Source of the DNA: Phocoena phocoena
Taxonomy: Eukaryota; Chordata; Mammalia; Artiodactyla; Phocoenidae
Length of the DNA stretch: 64,000 nucleotides
Direction: 5' to 3'
Assembly: GCF_963924675.1 (NCBI RefSeq)
Contig: NC_089226.1
Location: 42,797,124-42,861,123, forward strand
Shown: positions 1-12,165 of the stretch, one piece after another
Layout of the letters: every line of letters begins with the position of its first letter
Position numbering within the stretch: position 1 is the stretch's first letter
Translations under genes and position numbers: made by a program
Notes under the pieces: model-generated
Database searches by the model: none
Told to the model about the DNA's origin: nothing
The model's input: the letters and a program-made list of their open reading frames with translations, nothing else

Positions 1-1203
1 CCAGTTGTTACTTCTCCTTTTCCATTTCTAATTCTATTGATTTGAGTCTTCTCCCTTTTCATCTTGATGAGTCTGGCTAATGGTTTATCAATTTTGTTTA
101 TCTTCTCAAAGAACCAGCTTTTAGTTTTATTGATCTTTGCTATTGGTTCCTTCATTTCCTTTTCATATATTTCTAATCTGCTCTTTACGATTTATTTCTT
201 TCTGATAACTTTGGGGTTATTTTGTTCTTCTTTCTCTAATTGCTTTTGGTGTAAGGTTAGGTTTTTTATTTGAGATGTTTCTTTTTTCTTAAGGTAGGAC
301 TGTGTTGCTATAAACTTCTCTCTTAGAACTGCTTTTGCTGCATCCTATAGGTTTTGGGTTGTCATATTTTTATTGTCATTTGTTTCTATATATTTTTTGA
401 TTTTGTCTTTGATTTCTTCAGTGATCTCTTGGTTATTAAGTTGTTTATTGTTTAGCCTCCATGTGTTTGTATTTTTTACAGATTTTTTCCTGTAACTGAT
501 ATCTCGTCTCATAGCATTGTGGTCGGAAAAGATAATTGATATGATTTCAATGTTCTTAAATTTACCAAGTCTTGATTTGTGACCCAAGATATGATCTATC
601 CTGGAGAATGTTCCATGACCACTTGAGAAGAATGTATATTCTGTTGTTTTTGGATGGAATATCCTATAAATATCAAGTCCATCTTGTTCAATGTATCATT
701 TAAAGCTTGTGTTTCCTTATTTATTTTCATTTTGGATGATCTGTCCATTGGTGAAAGTGAGGTGTTAATGTCCCCTACTATGATTCTGCTACTGTCAATA
801 TCCCCTTTTATGGCTGTTAGTATTTGTCTTATGTATTGAGGTGCTCCTATGTTGGGTGCATAAACACTTACAATTGTTATATCTTCTTCTTGGATCGATC
901 CCTTGATCATTATGTAGTGTCCTTTTTTGTCTCTTCTAATAGTCTTTATTTTAAAGTCTATTTTGTCTGATATGAGAATTGCTATTCCACCTTTCTTTTG
1001 GTTTCCATTTGCATGGAATATCTTTTTCCATCCCCTCCCTTTCAGTCTGTATGCATCCCTGGGTCTGAAGTGGGTCTCTTGTAGACAGGATACATATACA
1101 GGTCTTGTTTTTGTATCCATTCAGTGAGTCTGTGTCTTTTGGTGGGAGCATTTAATCCATTTACATTGAAGGTAATTATTGATATGTATGTTCTTATTCC
1201 TAT
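1..1203 (-). pseudogene. L1 ORF2 fragment: endonuclease domain and start of reverse-transcriptase region
   Basis: In an intact L1 this ORF encodes the endonuclease/reverse transcriptase that nicks target DNA and copies the L1 RNA. The endonuclease is readable on the minus strand: the QETH box and VGDINT (usually VGDFNT) fall in an open stretch at 1120-596. The SDHNAM box follows in another frame at 587-345, so a frameshift separates them near 590-640. The expected start codon near 1203 reads ATA instead of ATG. The reading continues into the region before the reverse-transcriptase core and leaves the window. Non-functional. The assignment rests on motif order and on agreement with the other L1 copies here. 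Confidence 0.85.
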
Positions 1204-1261
1204 TTTCTAAATTGTTTTGGGTTTGTTATTGTAGGTCTTTTCCTTCTCTTGTGTTTCCTGC

Positions 1262-2167
1262 TTAGAGAAGTTCCTTTAGCATTTGTTGTAAAGCTGGTTT
1301 GGTGGTGCTGAACTCTCTCAGTTTTAGCTTGTGTGTAAAGGTTTTAATTCCACCATCAAATCTGAATGAGATCCTTGCTGGGTAGAGTAATCATGGTTGT
1401 AGGTTTTTCTCCTTCATCACTTTAAATATGTACTGCCACTCCCTTCTGGCTTGCAGAGCTTCTGCTGAAAAATCAGCTGTTAACCTTATGGGGATTCCCT
1501 TGTGTGTTATTTGTTTTTTTTTTTTCCTTGCTGCTTTTAATATGTTTTCTTTGTATTTAATTTTTGATAGTTTGATTAATATGTGTCTTGGCATGTTTCT
1601 CCTTGGTTTTATCTTGTATGGGACTTTTTGTGCTTCTTTGACTTGATTAACTATTTCCTTTCCCATATTAGCGAAGTTTTCAACTATAATCTCTTCAAAT
1701 ATTTTCTCACTTCCTTTCTTTTTCTCTTCTTCTTATGGGACCCCTATAATTTGAATGTTGGTGTGTTTAATCTTGTCCAAGAGGTCACTGAGACTGTCCT
1801 CAGTTCTTTTCATTCTTTTTTTTTTTTTTTTTTTTATTCTGCTCTGCAGTAGTTAGTTCCACTATTTTATCTTCCAGGTCACTTATCCGTTCTTCTTCCT
1901 CAGTTATTCTGCTATTGATCCCATCTAGAGAATTTTAAATTTCATTTATTGTGTTGTTCTTCATTGTTTGTTTGCTCTTTAGTTCTTCTAGGTTCTTGTT
2001 AAACGTTTCTTATATTTTGTCTATTCTACTTCTAAGATTTGGATCATCTTTACTATCATTATTCTGAATTCTTTTTCAGGTAGACTGCCAATATCCTCTT
2101 CATTTCTTAGGTCTTGTGGGTTTTTACCTTGCTCCTTCATCTGCTGTGTGTTTTTCTGTCTTCTCAT
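1262..2167 (-). pseudogene. L1 ORF1 (RNA-binding chaperone), broken
   Basis: L1 ORF1p is a trimeric coiled-coil RNA chaperone that packages L1 RNA in the cytoplasm. The start ATG (2167-2165) opens about 15 codons before the conserved lysine/glutamine-rich N-terminus. The stop is TAA at 1264-1262, giving about 300 codons, the usual length. Only the C-terminal part is open (1666-1391); it contains the AEALQARREW segment typical of the ORF1 C-terminal domain. The central coiled-coil part carries stops, for example around 1935. It lies about 60 bp upstream of ORF2, the normal L1 arrangement. Non-functional. Confidence 0.82.
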
Positions 2168-4143
2168 TTTGCTTAACTTACTGCGTTTGTGGTCTCCTTT
2201 TCAAAGGCTGCTGGTTCACAGTTCCCATTGTTTTTGGTGTCTGTCCCCAGTGGCTTAGGTTGGTTCAGTGTGTTGTGTAGGCTTCCTGGTGGAGGGGACT
2301 AGTGCCTGTGTTGTGGTGGATGAGGTTGCATCTTATCTTTCTGGTGGGCAGGTCCACGTCTGGTGGTGTGTTTTGGAGTGTCTGTTGCCTTATTATGATT
2401 TTAGGCAGCCTCTCTGCTAATGGGTGGGACTATATTTCTGTCTTGCTAGTTGTTTGTCATAGGATGTCCAGCACTGTAGCTTGCTGGTAATGGAGTGAAA
2501 CTGGGTCTTGGTGTTGAGATGGAGATCTCTGGGAGACTTTTGCCATTTGATATTATGTGGAGCTGAGAGATCTCTTGTGGACCAGTGTCCTGAAGTTGGG
2601 TTTCCCACCTCAGAGGCACAGCACTGACTCCTGGCTGGCCACCAAGAGCCTTTCATCCACATGGATCAGAATAAAAGGGAGAATAAATAGAAAGAAAGAA
2701 AGAAAGAAGATAAAATAAAATAAAGTAAAATAAATTTATTAAAGTAAAAAATAATTAAGAAAAAATTGTAAAAAGTAAAAATAAACAAACAAACAAACAA
2801 AAAACAGAAGGACAGAACCCTAGGACAAATGGTGAAAGCAAAGCTACACAGACAAAATCACACACAGAAGCATACACATATATATTCACAAAAAGAGAAA
2901 AAGGGGAAAAAATAATATACCTTTTGCTCCCAAAGTCCACCTCCTCACTTTGGGATGATTCATTGCCTATTCAGGTATTCCACAGATGCAGGGTACTTCA
3001 AGTTGATTGTGGAGCTCTAATCCACTTCTCCTGAGGCTCCTGGGAGAAATTTCCCTCTCTCTTCTTTGTTCACACAGCTCCCAGGTTTCAGCTTTGGATT
3101 TGGACCCGCCTCTATGTGTAGGTCACCTGAGGGCATCTGTTCTTCACTCAGAGAGGATGAGGTTAAAGGAGCAGCTGATTCGGGGGCTGTGGCTCACTCA
3201 GGCCGGGGAGAGGGAGGGGTGCGGATGCGGGGCAAGACTGAAACGGCAGGGGCCAGCGTGACGTTGCACAAGCCTGAGGCGCGCATGCGTTCTCCCGGGG
3301 AATTTGTCCCTGGATCACGGGACCCTGGCATTGGCGGGCTGCACAGGCTCCCGGGAGGGGAGGTGTGGATAGTGACCTGTGCTCGCACACAGGCTTCTTG
3401 GTGGCAGCAGCACCAGCCTCAGCATTTCATGCCTGTCTCTGCGGTCTGCACTGATAGCCTCGGCTCGGGCCCATCTCTGGATCTCCTAGAAGAGGCGTTC
3501 TTCATCCTCTCTTCTTGAGCACCAGGAAACAAAGAGGGAAGAAAAAGTCTCTTGCCTTTTTGGCAGCTCCAGACTTTTTCCCGGACTCCTTCCCGGCTCA
3601 CTGTGGCGCACTAACCCCTTCAGGCTGTGTTCACACAGCCAACCCCAGTCCTCTGCCTGGAACCTGACCTCCGAAGCCCAAGCCTCAGCTCCCAGCCCCC
3701 GCTCGCCCCGGCAGGTGAGCAGACAAGCCTCTCGGGTTGGTGAGTGCTGGTCGGCACCAATCCTCTGTGTGAGAATCTCTCCGCTTTGCCCTCTGCACCC
3801 CTGTTGCTGTGCTCTCCTCTGTGGCTCTGAAGCTCCCTCCCTCCACCACCCACAGTCTCCGTCTGTGAAGGGGCTTCCTAGTGTGTGGAAACCTTTCCTC
3901 CTTCATATCTCTCTCCCACTGGTGCAGGTCCCGTCCTTATTCTTTGTCTCTGTTTTTCCATTTTTCTTTTGCCCTACCCAGGTACGTGGGTAGCTTCTTG
4001 CCTTTTGGGAGGTCTGAGGTCTTCTGCCAGCATTCAGTAGGTGTTCTATAGGAGCAGTTCCTCATGTAGATGTATTTCTGATGTATTTGTGGGGAGGAAG
4101 GTGATCTCCACGTCTTACTCTTCTGCCATCTTGAAGCTGCTCC
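2168..4143 (-). promoter_or_regulatory. L1 5' UTR / internal promoter, long type
   Basis: This is the non-coding leader of the L1 above, read on the minus strand. The YY1-like site CAAGATGGC (complement at 4125-4133) lies near the 5' end and is known to direct the L1 start site. The stretch 3180-3620 is GC-rich with many preserved CpGs. A (GAAA)/(TAAA) simple tract lies at 2685-2760. Open frames here, such as 3066-3518 on the plus strand, are by-products of base composition and not genes. The homologous leader at 45991-48105 has lost most of these CpGs. Confidence 0.8.
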
Positions 4144-6449
4144 CAGTGTAATTCTTAATTGCCACAAATGTATGATTTAGATGAGTAATAAGTGTGCTAA
4201 TGATAGTATAATATTAAATATTCAATGTCATTATCTATATTCAATTAAGAGATACTTGTAAATCAGTAAGCTTCAGTAATGAGAAGAATCCGCCCTTCTG
4301 GAAACCTTGATGACAAGAGAAAAAGTCCCAATTCTGTTGCTCTTCAGTATTTAATAGTACATGGAAAGCATAGAAAATTTTAAAATTTAATTAGGTTGTA
4401 TAGCAGACTGTTATCACTTTGTGATGTCAATAACAAAGCAAATCTTACAACTCCAATGGATTACAGCCTAGACTTGTGGGTTTAAGGAACAGGTCTCAAG
4501 TGTGATCACTTCCTCATTCTTCTTTTCTCAACAAGACCATTTTCAAGTAGATTCTTTTCTTTCCCTGCCTCTCTGTGCTTTATCCTTCACTCATTTCTGG
4601 GGCGCTGGTAGAGGGTTTACATTGTTTACAAACTTGAAGCAGAGAAATGTTACTCTAACTATGGAATAAATCTAAGTATAATAACTACAAATTTTACAAT
4701 TAAAAAGCTCAATCTTTTAGCATTCCAGCATAGAGTTTTGCCTTAATTTCTCTTTCTCTCTCACTTAAAAGAAAGAAAAATTAACATCATTTTAGTCAAG
4801 GAACAGGGCAGTTTGAACTAGGAAAATTTAAGACAGTTGAATGTACTAAAGTGAAGGATGAATCTATTAGGATAATCTCTGTGAATAAAATTCAGGATAT
4901 ACAAATTAATTTCATTGGAAGTTTGGCACCAAACTAAACACTAGTGTAAGTCAAATTTTTCTCTTTAGTGTTTAAAAGACCTAAACTTGATTTCCTTCAG
5001 ATTTAAATGAAAAAACAACCAGACAAAACAAACCTCTATAATAGAACCTCATTAGTTTGACACCTAACTAAGCAACGTCTCTTAGGTCACCAGTATCTAC
5101 TATAGAATTTCAGTTAATGAAAGCAAATCGGCCTTACAACAAAGACTTTGAAATCTGGGTGAGTTGTGAATTTACAAAATGTTTTTCTTTGGTGTGACAA
5201 AATGCATTCTCTTCTGGTATAACTTCTGCTCCACTGTCACTAATATCTATCAAAATGCCTCTAGAGACCAATTTTTATATCTCCAGTAGATTTCAATTCC
5301 TTAAAATAGCTAGCTAATGAGGTTTTATTATATCAAATGTTTTATATAATTTTAATGTAAAAAAATTAATATTATTATTAAAGTTTCCTTTAAATCTGTG
5401 AGATGGATGACAAAAAAACTAAGAGTCAGATGGGTGGATGATGTAAGCATGTTCCAGGTGACAAAATTAACCCTATGGATTCTTGATTCTCAGGATGAAC
5501 TTTTTTATAGAAAGGGATGAATGCCATAAGTTTGTAACCTTGAAAAAAATGGTTACTCAGATGTAGCCAGACCCATATAAAATGAGTTTAGATCATCTGC
5601 TCATTGTGCAAGGAAGTCAGAAGGAAGCTATTACTCTTATACATATATTCAAATCTAAAGACCTAGATGGGTGAGGTCAGGCCGTAGTCACCTGTACCAA
5701 AAAAACATAATCAAAGATTACTTCAGTATCTGGCTATATTCAATGTGAAGTAAAAATATGCCAATCTCACACCAAAATATAGGCTTAGACAGAACTATGC
5801 TTTTAGCTTTGCTTCTTATTAAATAAGACATTTTGAAAAAAATCAAATTTGAGACACAGTAACTCTTATTTTGACAAGACAGCAACCACAATGTAAAAAG
5901 CATAAGATGAATACCCAAATGTAAAAGGCATTAAATAAAAACAAAACAAAAAAAAACAAGCAAACAAAAAAACGTAATTTTAGGAGAAAAAAATCACACT
6001 TCCAGGCCTCATTCTTTGGTGAATTCCCTATTGTAAAGATTTTGTGCCCACCTTGCTAACTCTGAAACTTGATTTCCAGAATATGTGAAGTAGCTCTGTT
6101 TCATATGTGAAGTAGCTCTATCTCATAGGGACTGATACATTACATAAGCTCCCAGAGACTGGTTTACAAAGCAAGAATGGAATTGCATTAGTTTATAATA
6201 CATTTCTCTGGTCTTCAGGTTAAGGCTCTGTAGTCTCCCTCTCCCTCATATATTTGCCATCAAATTTAGATATAGTCTCAAACTCAGACAATATCTATGG
6301 ACAGTGCTTTTTCACTCTAATTCTGTTGCCTTTAGTTGCCATGGATGATTGACTCTTCTTGGTAAGCCTTCTGATAGGTTCAGGGAACACGTAATATTCA
6401 CCTTGTAGTAATATGTCTTGTTGTAGTTCTGGGGGTGGTATATTAAGTG
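4144..6449. other. AT-rich stretch, nothing recognised
   Basis: No exon, RNA gene or named repeat was recognised. The stretch holds an A-rich tract at about 5928-5975 that could be the tail of an undefined retroposon, and one short tandem duplication listed separately. Confidence 0.5.
6081..6124. repeat. 22-bp tandem duplication
   Basis: Two adjacent 22-bp units (6081-6102 and 6103-6124) share ATATGTGAAGTAGCTCT and differ at two positions near the end. Likely a local slippage duplication. Confidence 0.85.
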
Positions 6450-6630
6450 GACCATCTCTGGAATCAGATTTCCTGGGTTTTAAAATCACCTCTACAACAT
6501 ACTAGCTATGTGATTTGGGGCAAATTAAAGTTTCCAAGCTTCACTTTTCTAATCTTTAAATTTGGAATTATAATGATATAAAGTTATAATCATATCTTTA
6601 AGAATTTTGTGTATACTAAGTGATAATTTT
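6450..6630 (+). repeat. MIR (tRNA-derived ancient SINE)
   Basis: The diagnostic MIR order is present: a diverged GGTT-type B-box area, then ACTAGCTATGTGATTTGGG, then a pyrimidine-rich stretch corresponding to the CTCAGTTTCC segment. Heavily diverged, as expected of a Mesozoic SINE. Confidence 0.75.
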
Positions 6631-7524
6631 TAAAAAAACATGGCTATACCATACTAAGCATTAAATAAAATTAATTTTAATTGTTTGTATATCTTTGCAC
6701 AGATAAATAATGCATTGTTTTATTTTACTTTCATAGGTCAATAATTTAATTTTTCCTATGTTTTGCAGAATGTCTCACAATAGAACCCAAGTACTAACAA
6801 CAGCACTTCGTGACCTTGACAATAATTTATAATTAATTTGTATTTCAGTGTTTTTGGATATTGTATTGAATACATCTTCTGCACCTCTTTAAATTCTCTC
6901 AGTCAAATCTTCTTCCACACCCTTGGCCACTTATCCCCCTCAACTTCTGTTCAGGCTTACTGATGCCATGGAAGACCATGAGGTGTATATTCTGAGAACT
7001 ACCAGCCTCACAGCTGGAACTTCTAGCTCTTTGAAGCACTTTCAGAAGTCACAAGGTAACATAAAACCTGGATCTGACTTCCTGAGATGTTGCAAAAAGG
7101 TTATATAACTTGGAAACGAGTGTGAGGAGGTGTGGGATCTGATCTGGTTAACTCCTTGTAGGGCAAACTTTAAGTAATGGCAAACAAGAGAAAGAGCAGA
7201 CAGATGGATTCTCTTTCTCTCCCTTTTTCCTTCTGATATACAGTTCTGAAGAGAGGTTCCTCTATGACTGACTGGTCAAGTGAATGTACTTGGTTTTATT
7301 GTGTGGCTTGTCAAGAAGGAATGGCCAACACAGTAAGTCATTCATTACGTTGTGTTGCTTCTGATGGTTCAGTTTTCTTTTCCTTTGGTTGCTCTGAAAT
7401 TATACATCCTGTAAAAAACACTGGTATCTTACCCTTGCCTGAGGCTTTGTTTCTAGGGATCCCAAGCTATGACATACCTCTTTCTTTGTGAGTCTTCAAA
7501 CACAGTAGCAGTCTCCTAACTAAC
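6631..7524. other. No recognised feature
   Basis: AT-rich, with short open frames (for example 6923-7108 and 7264-7491 on the plus strand). These show no domain and no splice or codon evidence, so they are not called as genes. Confidence 0.45.
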
Positions 7525-7770
7525 TCTTATTCATTCATTCATTTATTTATTCCATCACAAAATCCATTACTTAGGTTATTTAAATTACTGTGATATGTGC
7601 AATTGAAGATACAAATATGACCAAAATATGTTTTCATGCTCTATGGAGATTACAGTCCAATAGCAGTGGCTCTACAAGTATCTGTATTAAAATTATAATG
7701 TAATAAATGCCTTGAAGAGAGATAGAGATAAAGGGCAGAGTTTGAAGGGGACAATTTTAACTGGGAGATT
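7525..7770 (-). repeat. L2 fragment
   Basis: It starts with the ATTCATTCATT tract that is the L2 3' terminus read in reverse. It continues through a diverged CATGCTCTATGGAGATTACA segment that matches the antisense of the L2 3' UTR. Confidence 0.65.
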
Positions 7771-8390
7771 TTGAAATAGAACACTCTGCTGGTATTATTT
7801 GTTCTGGGTCTTTCATTTAAGTAAATGCGTCACTTTTGGTGGAGTCAATAAGTAGATAAATAAGGTATTTACTCTATAAATTCTTCTGTCTCACTGAACT
7901 GATTTAATATGTCAGAAAGTTTGAGAATTCAAAGATGTTACTTATTATGGGGTCAAAATCATTATATTAGTTTAAATATTTAAATAAATGGGTTTTGATT
8001 TCTCTTACATGAGCATATAATGGTTATAAAAAAATAAGCAACACTAATAATTACACCAGTGTTAACCCTCTTAATGAACATATCAGATAGTTTTTACATG
8101 CATCCATTTGTAGATTTTTAAAAATTGGATCATATCAGATTTAAATTTTGTCATCGTAGTATTATTCTGTGAATATTTTTCCATGTCAGTAATGCTAGAA
8201 AAGCTTTTAAATGATTGCATAGCTACTGTGTTTCATCATTTCATTGTAGTACTGTGCCATTGTTTATTTATCCAAAGTTTTCTCATGGTCATTTATTTTG
8301 TCTCAAATTTTTTAATATCTTAAATTATTTGACAGTAAGCGTTCCAAGTTAGTGAAATCTTTCTGCATAATCTTAATTATATCCTTACAT
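7771..8390. other. No recognised feature
   Basis: AT-rich sequence between the L2 fragment and the first CHR SINE. No repeat or exon was recognised. Confidence 0.4.
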
Positions 8391-8407
8391 AAAAATTTAG
8401 AAGTACA

Positions 8408-8615
8408 GGGCTTCCCTGGTGGCGCAGTGGTTGAGAGTCCGCCTGCCGATGCGGGGGACAAGGGTTCGTGCCCCGGTCCGGGAGGATCCCACATGCCGCG
8501 GAGCGGCTGGGCCCGTGAGCCATGGCCGATGAGCCTGTGCGTCTGGAGCCTGTGCTCCACAATGGGATAGGCCACAACCGTGAGAGGCCCATACAGCAGG
8601 AGAAAAAAAAAAAAA
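8408..8615 (+). mobile_element. CHR-type tRNA-derived SINE, short form
   Basis: The tRNA-like head carries an A box (TGGCGCAGTGG) and a B box (GGTTCGTGCCCC), the pol III internal promoter of this cetartiodactyl SINE class. The unrelated body ends before a poly(A) tail. The flanking duplication AAATTTAGAAGTACA is present on both sides (ending at 8407 and 8632), which fixes the borders and shows L1-mediated insertion. Very close to the consensus implied by the other copies, so probably young. Confidence 0.95.
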
Positions 8616-8919
8616 AAAAATTTAGAAGTACAATAGCTATGTTAAAAAACAAAGACATTGTCACAATTTTTCTCCATTGTTGTTTAGTTGGTAGCCAAAA
8701 TACTATCTTAACATACAAGCTTACCAGCATTATAAAATACCACCACTTTTCCAGTATAAAAAATGGATTTTATAATTGAAAATATCTGTCATTGTGATTA
8801 GGAGAAATTCATGTCTCATCTGTAAACCAGAGATGACAATAACTTTCATAGTATTTTGTCAAGATTAACAAAAGATATTACAAGTAAATATGTGAGCGTT
8901 AATCTGAGTTTTAAAAAAA

Positions 8920-9740
8920 GACGGTAAAAATAGAAAAGATGGAGAAAAGGACACAACTACAGATAAACGAGAGGGTTAAAAATTTATAAGAGGGGCTTCC
9001 CTGGTGGTGCAGTGGTTGAGAGTCCGCCTGCCAATGCAGGGGACGCGGGTTCGTGCCCCGGTCCGGGAAGATCCTACATGCCGCAGAGCGGCTGGGCCCG
9101 TGAGCCATGGCCGCTGAGCCTGCGCGTCCGGAGCCTGTGCTCCGCAATGGGAGAGGTCACAACAGCGAGAGGCCTGCATACCGAAAAAAAAAAAAAAAAT
9201 TTTAAGAGAATAGCCTTACAACTCTAAGACGTTTTATTTCAAAACTTAGAAAAGAATAATTTCCAAGCAAAATATAAATTACAAAAATCAACACAAAAGG
9301 ATTAGAAATCTACAATAGAATCATTATAATAGAAGGTATTGCAAAGTGCTTATAAATCTATTGTAAAAAGCCAATAGGATCAGAAGGGTTTACTAAAAAG
9401 TTAGGGTTCTCCTTTAAATAGCAGATGGTATTCATATTTAAAAAAACTTTTCAGGCCATAGAAACAAATGGAAAATTTCCAAGATCAGAATATCTGGGTT
9501 CAGTACCAGGGTTTAGTACCAGAAACATGATTCAATATCAGGAAGCCTATCAACCTTATTCATTATAATAACCAATGAAAGGAGAAAATAATTTGGTCAT
9601 ATGAATCAATGCTGAAAAAGAATTTACAGAAATAGGATATAAATTTCCTGCAGCTATTTAAAATCAGAGCATTAACTTTTATGTGGAAGAATCATTGTTG
9701 AAAATAGTAAAGAAAAATTTGAAGAACAATCGTGTTGCTT
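8920..9740 (+). mobile_element. Old L1M ORF2 fragment, split by a SINE
   Basis: On both sides of the SINE at 8993-9199 the sequence follows an old L1 ORF2 reverse-transcriptase region: a diverged stretch before the palm, then a CCAGGACCAGATGG-like segment near 9373, then TTCAATATCAGGAAGCCTAT and TCAATGCTGAAAAAGAATTT (the INAEKAF-type region). The reading frame is destroyed. The subfamily cannot be named by eye. Confidence 0.55.
8993..9199 (+). mobile_element. CHR-type SINE, short form
   Basis: Same head, body and poly(A) structure as the copy at 8408, inserted into the old L1M fragment. The flanking duplication is imperfect: AAAAATTTATAAGAG before, AAAATTTTAAGAGAA after. Plus strand. Confidence 0.94.
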
Positions 9741-11430
9741 TAATCAAATCAATAGAAGTAGGAGAGGAAATTTGGAAATAGATCACAGGACATATTGCCC
9801 ATTAAAATTTTAATTTTTATTTTCCTTTTGAGTTGTGTATTTTCTGTTGGATTGTTGAGATTTTGATTTGCTCTCTGTGAATTGCCTCCTCAAAATTGAG
9901 TCTTAATTATCTTATTATTGATTTTCAAGAGTTTTTATATTATAATACTAACTGCTATTCAATAAACTTTATTTCAAATATTTAAAAAATCTCATAAACT
10001 TATAATAAAACAATGCATTATATTATCCACACTGAAAAAAAAATGAAAAATAAATTAAAAACCTACTACTAGCAGGTTCAGTATCTGCTACTAGAAGGAT
10101 GTGAGCAAAAGTTACTAATATTTTTTTACAGAAATGTGAATTACTTCAATTTATTAGAAAGCAAACAGGAAACATCTGATAAAATTATAAATAAATATAT
10201 AACTATAAATTTTCATTGGAATCAATCACATAGAATAAATATTGGTAAGGATACAAACACAAGTATGTACATCACCAAATGTCAAGGAAAACAAATTCTA
10301 AACAAAACAATGCTGAAGGCATAATGAGTGCCTCTCAAGTAGTTAATTTCTGACTAAATTATGGAACACTCTAAAGAATTTCTAAACACACAATGGTTTC
10401 TGAACACACAATCATTAGAAATTTCCCAAGTTCACTTTCAGGAATTTACATGAGGTATTCTTAATATTTTTTAAAAAGCAGAATGGAGTGTGCTTAAATT
10501 ATTTTATTTTCATAAAACACAAACAATGATAGGTATACTTATGGATATAAATGTGTATTTTTCTAACAGGTGTGCATATTTTGTATGACAATATGATCTC
10601 AGAGAAAAATATGAAAGTGTATAAATTATGTTTCCATGGGGTTTGGAGAAGTTGGAGAAATGAAAGAGGGAAGAAACACAATAAAGAAAGAGAAAAATAA
10701 CAGTGATACTAAAACATATATGTAATGCCTCTATGTATGTGTTTATGTAAACATCTATTTATGTATGTATGTCTAAAATATTATAAAGAACCAGGGGTAA
10801 AAACTTTTCTTGAAGTTTCCAATCTCCTCTCAAAAACAAACAAACAAAACAACAACAACAAAAAAACTGAACTCTTTATAGTCGTTCAAGGAATACTAAA
10901 CCTCTTTATATTACTTCTTTGCTCTATTCTACTTACTTACCCATAATAAATTTTCAATAAATTAAGATAAATGTTATGACCTGCTAGCAAAATCCAGACC
11001 ATATTCTATTTTATTTTTTAAAGACCCAGAGGCAAAGACTGGTTTTTGTATTTTTAAATGGCTATATTCTCTTGGTTGTATATCTACCTATACATATTTT
11101 TAAATTTTATTATTGGTCCACATAGCATAAAATATTTACTATCCATCTCTTTCAGAAAAATCAGAGAAAGTTTCCCAACCTGATACAAAGGTCAAAGACT
11201 AAGGCAAGGTATTTCCAGTGGGTGAGGTACATGTTCAATTGGTGGGTGAGAATTTATCACAAGTTGTGGCAATCCAAACATATGCCATAAATTGATGTAA
11301 AAAAAAATGACCTATGAAAGACAGAAGTTTAATTGGCTAATAACCATGAAAGTAATTTAACCGTGTCTTAGAAATGATTCCCTATCTTCAGTAAAATTGT
11401 TGAATTAATGCATGTTTGGGGCAATTTCAG
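9741..11430. other. AT-rich stretch, nothing recognised
   Basis: No exon or named repeat was identified. It contains A-rich and CAA/AAC-rich patches near 10836-10866 and several short open frames without any recognisable domain. Confidence 0.45.
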
Positions 11431-12165
11431 CCATAACTTCAAGAAACGCTTTCCTTGCTATTTTAACCATTCCAGAGCATACAAAAATGGAAAAGTTACT
11501 ACAATACTAATATCATCTTGACACCAAAAGCTCATAAAAATTACATTCAAAAAACTAATATTGGAGACCTCTGTAAGTGTAGATAATTAAAATCTCAAAA
11601 CAACTCCCTCTCATGGAATATTTACAAGTATCCCAACTCTAAGCAGGATTTATTCCACAAATGTAAAGATGGTTCAAATGAGGAAATACATCCTTATAAC
11701 TCATTGCATTAATAATCAAAGAAGAAAAATGACAACTCTCAATGATGCCTAAAAGACATTTGGTATTTAAAATCCATTCAGAATTAAAAGATCTTTGTTG
11801 GGCTTCCCTGGTGGTGCAGTGGTTGAGAGTCCACCTGCCGATGCAGGGGACACGAGTTCGTGCCCCGGTCAGGGAAGATCCCACATGTTGCAGAGCTGCT
11901 GGGCCTGTGAGCCATGGCCGCTGAGCCTGTGCATCTGCAGCCTGTGCTCCACATTGAGAGAGGCCACAACAGTGAGAGGCCCATGTACCACAAAAAAAAA
12001 AAAAAAAAAAAAGTCTCTGTTTATTAGAAATAAAAGGATGCTGTGGCAACATGGTAAAAAACACCTACTCAAACCTAAAACATTATTTAAAGAAGAAACA
12101 TTAGAGATGTTCTTATTAAGGTCAGAAGCTAGTGACAGACACCTGCTGCTACTGTCTTAACTCCT
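11430..12165 (+). mobile_element. Old L1M ORF2 fragment, split by a SINE
   Basis: A diverged L1 reverse-transcriptase region: a GGATTTATTCCACAAATG segment near 11645 (the GFIPGMQ area), a CATTGCATTAATAATCAAAG segment, and after the SINE a segment near 12110 corresponding to the L1 stretch before the RT active site. It overlaps in content with the fragment at 8920-9740, so it is a separate insertion. Frame destroyed. Confidence 0.55.
11800..12012 (+). mobile_element. CHR-type SINE, short form
   Basis: Head with A box GGTGCAGTGG and a B-box area, usual body, and a poly(A) tail of about 21. Flanks resemble an imperfect duplication (AAAAGATCTTTGTT against AAAAAGTCTCTGTTT). Inserted in the L1M fragment. 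Confidence 0.94.

Larger units (their letters stand above)
1..4143 (-). mobile_element. L1 retrotransposon, 5' half (long-5'UTR type), cut by window edge
   Basis: The order on the minus strand is a 5' UTR of about 2 kb (4143 to 2168), ORF1 (2167 to 1262), a short spacer, then ORF2 running off the left edge. The 5' end is intact: CAAGATGGC, a YY1-type motif typical of L1 5' ends, lies about 10 bp inside it. The 3' half and any target-site duplication lie outside the window, so full length cannot be tested. The element shares its 5' UTR type with the L1 ending at 48105 but keeps many more CpGs, so it is probably younger. Both ORFs are broken. Confidence 0.93.

Noticed and set aside
3066..3518. 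150-codon open frame on the plus strand
   Set aside because: It lies antisense in the GC-rich L1 5' UTR. The open frame follows from high GC content and shows no protein family features.
8408..8480. tRNA gene candidates in the SINE heads
   Set aside because: A and B boxes are present, but the sequence is the SINE promoter. No complete cloverleaf with a mature tRNA 3' end was found, and the copies share SINE bodies and target duplications.
10380..10422. Repeat of GAACACACAAT-like segments
   Set aside because: Too short and imperfect to support a structure.
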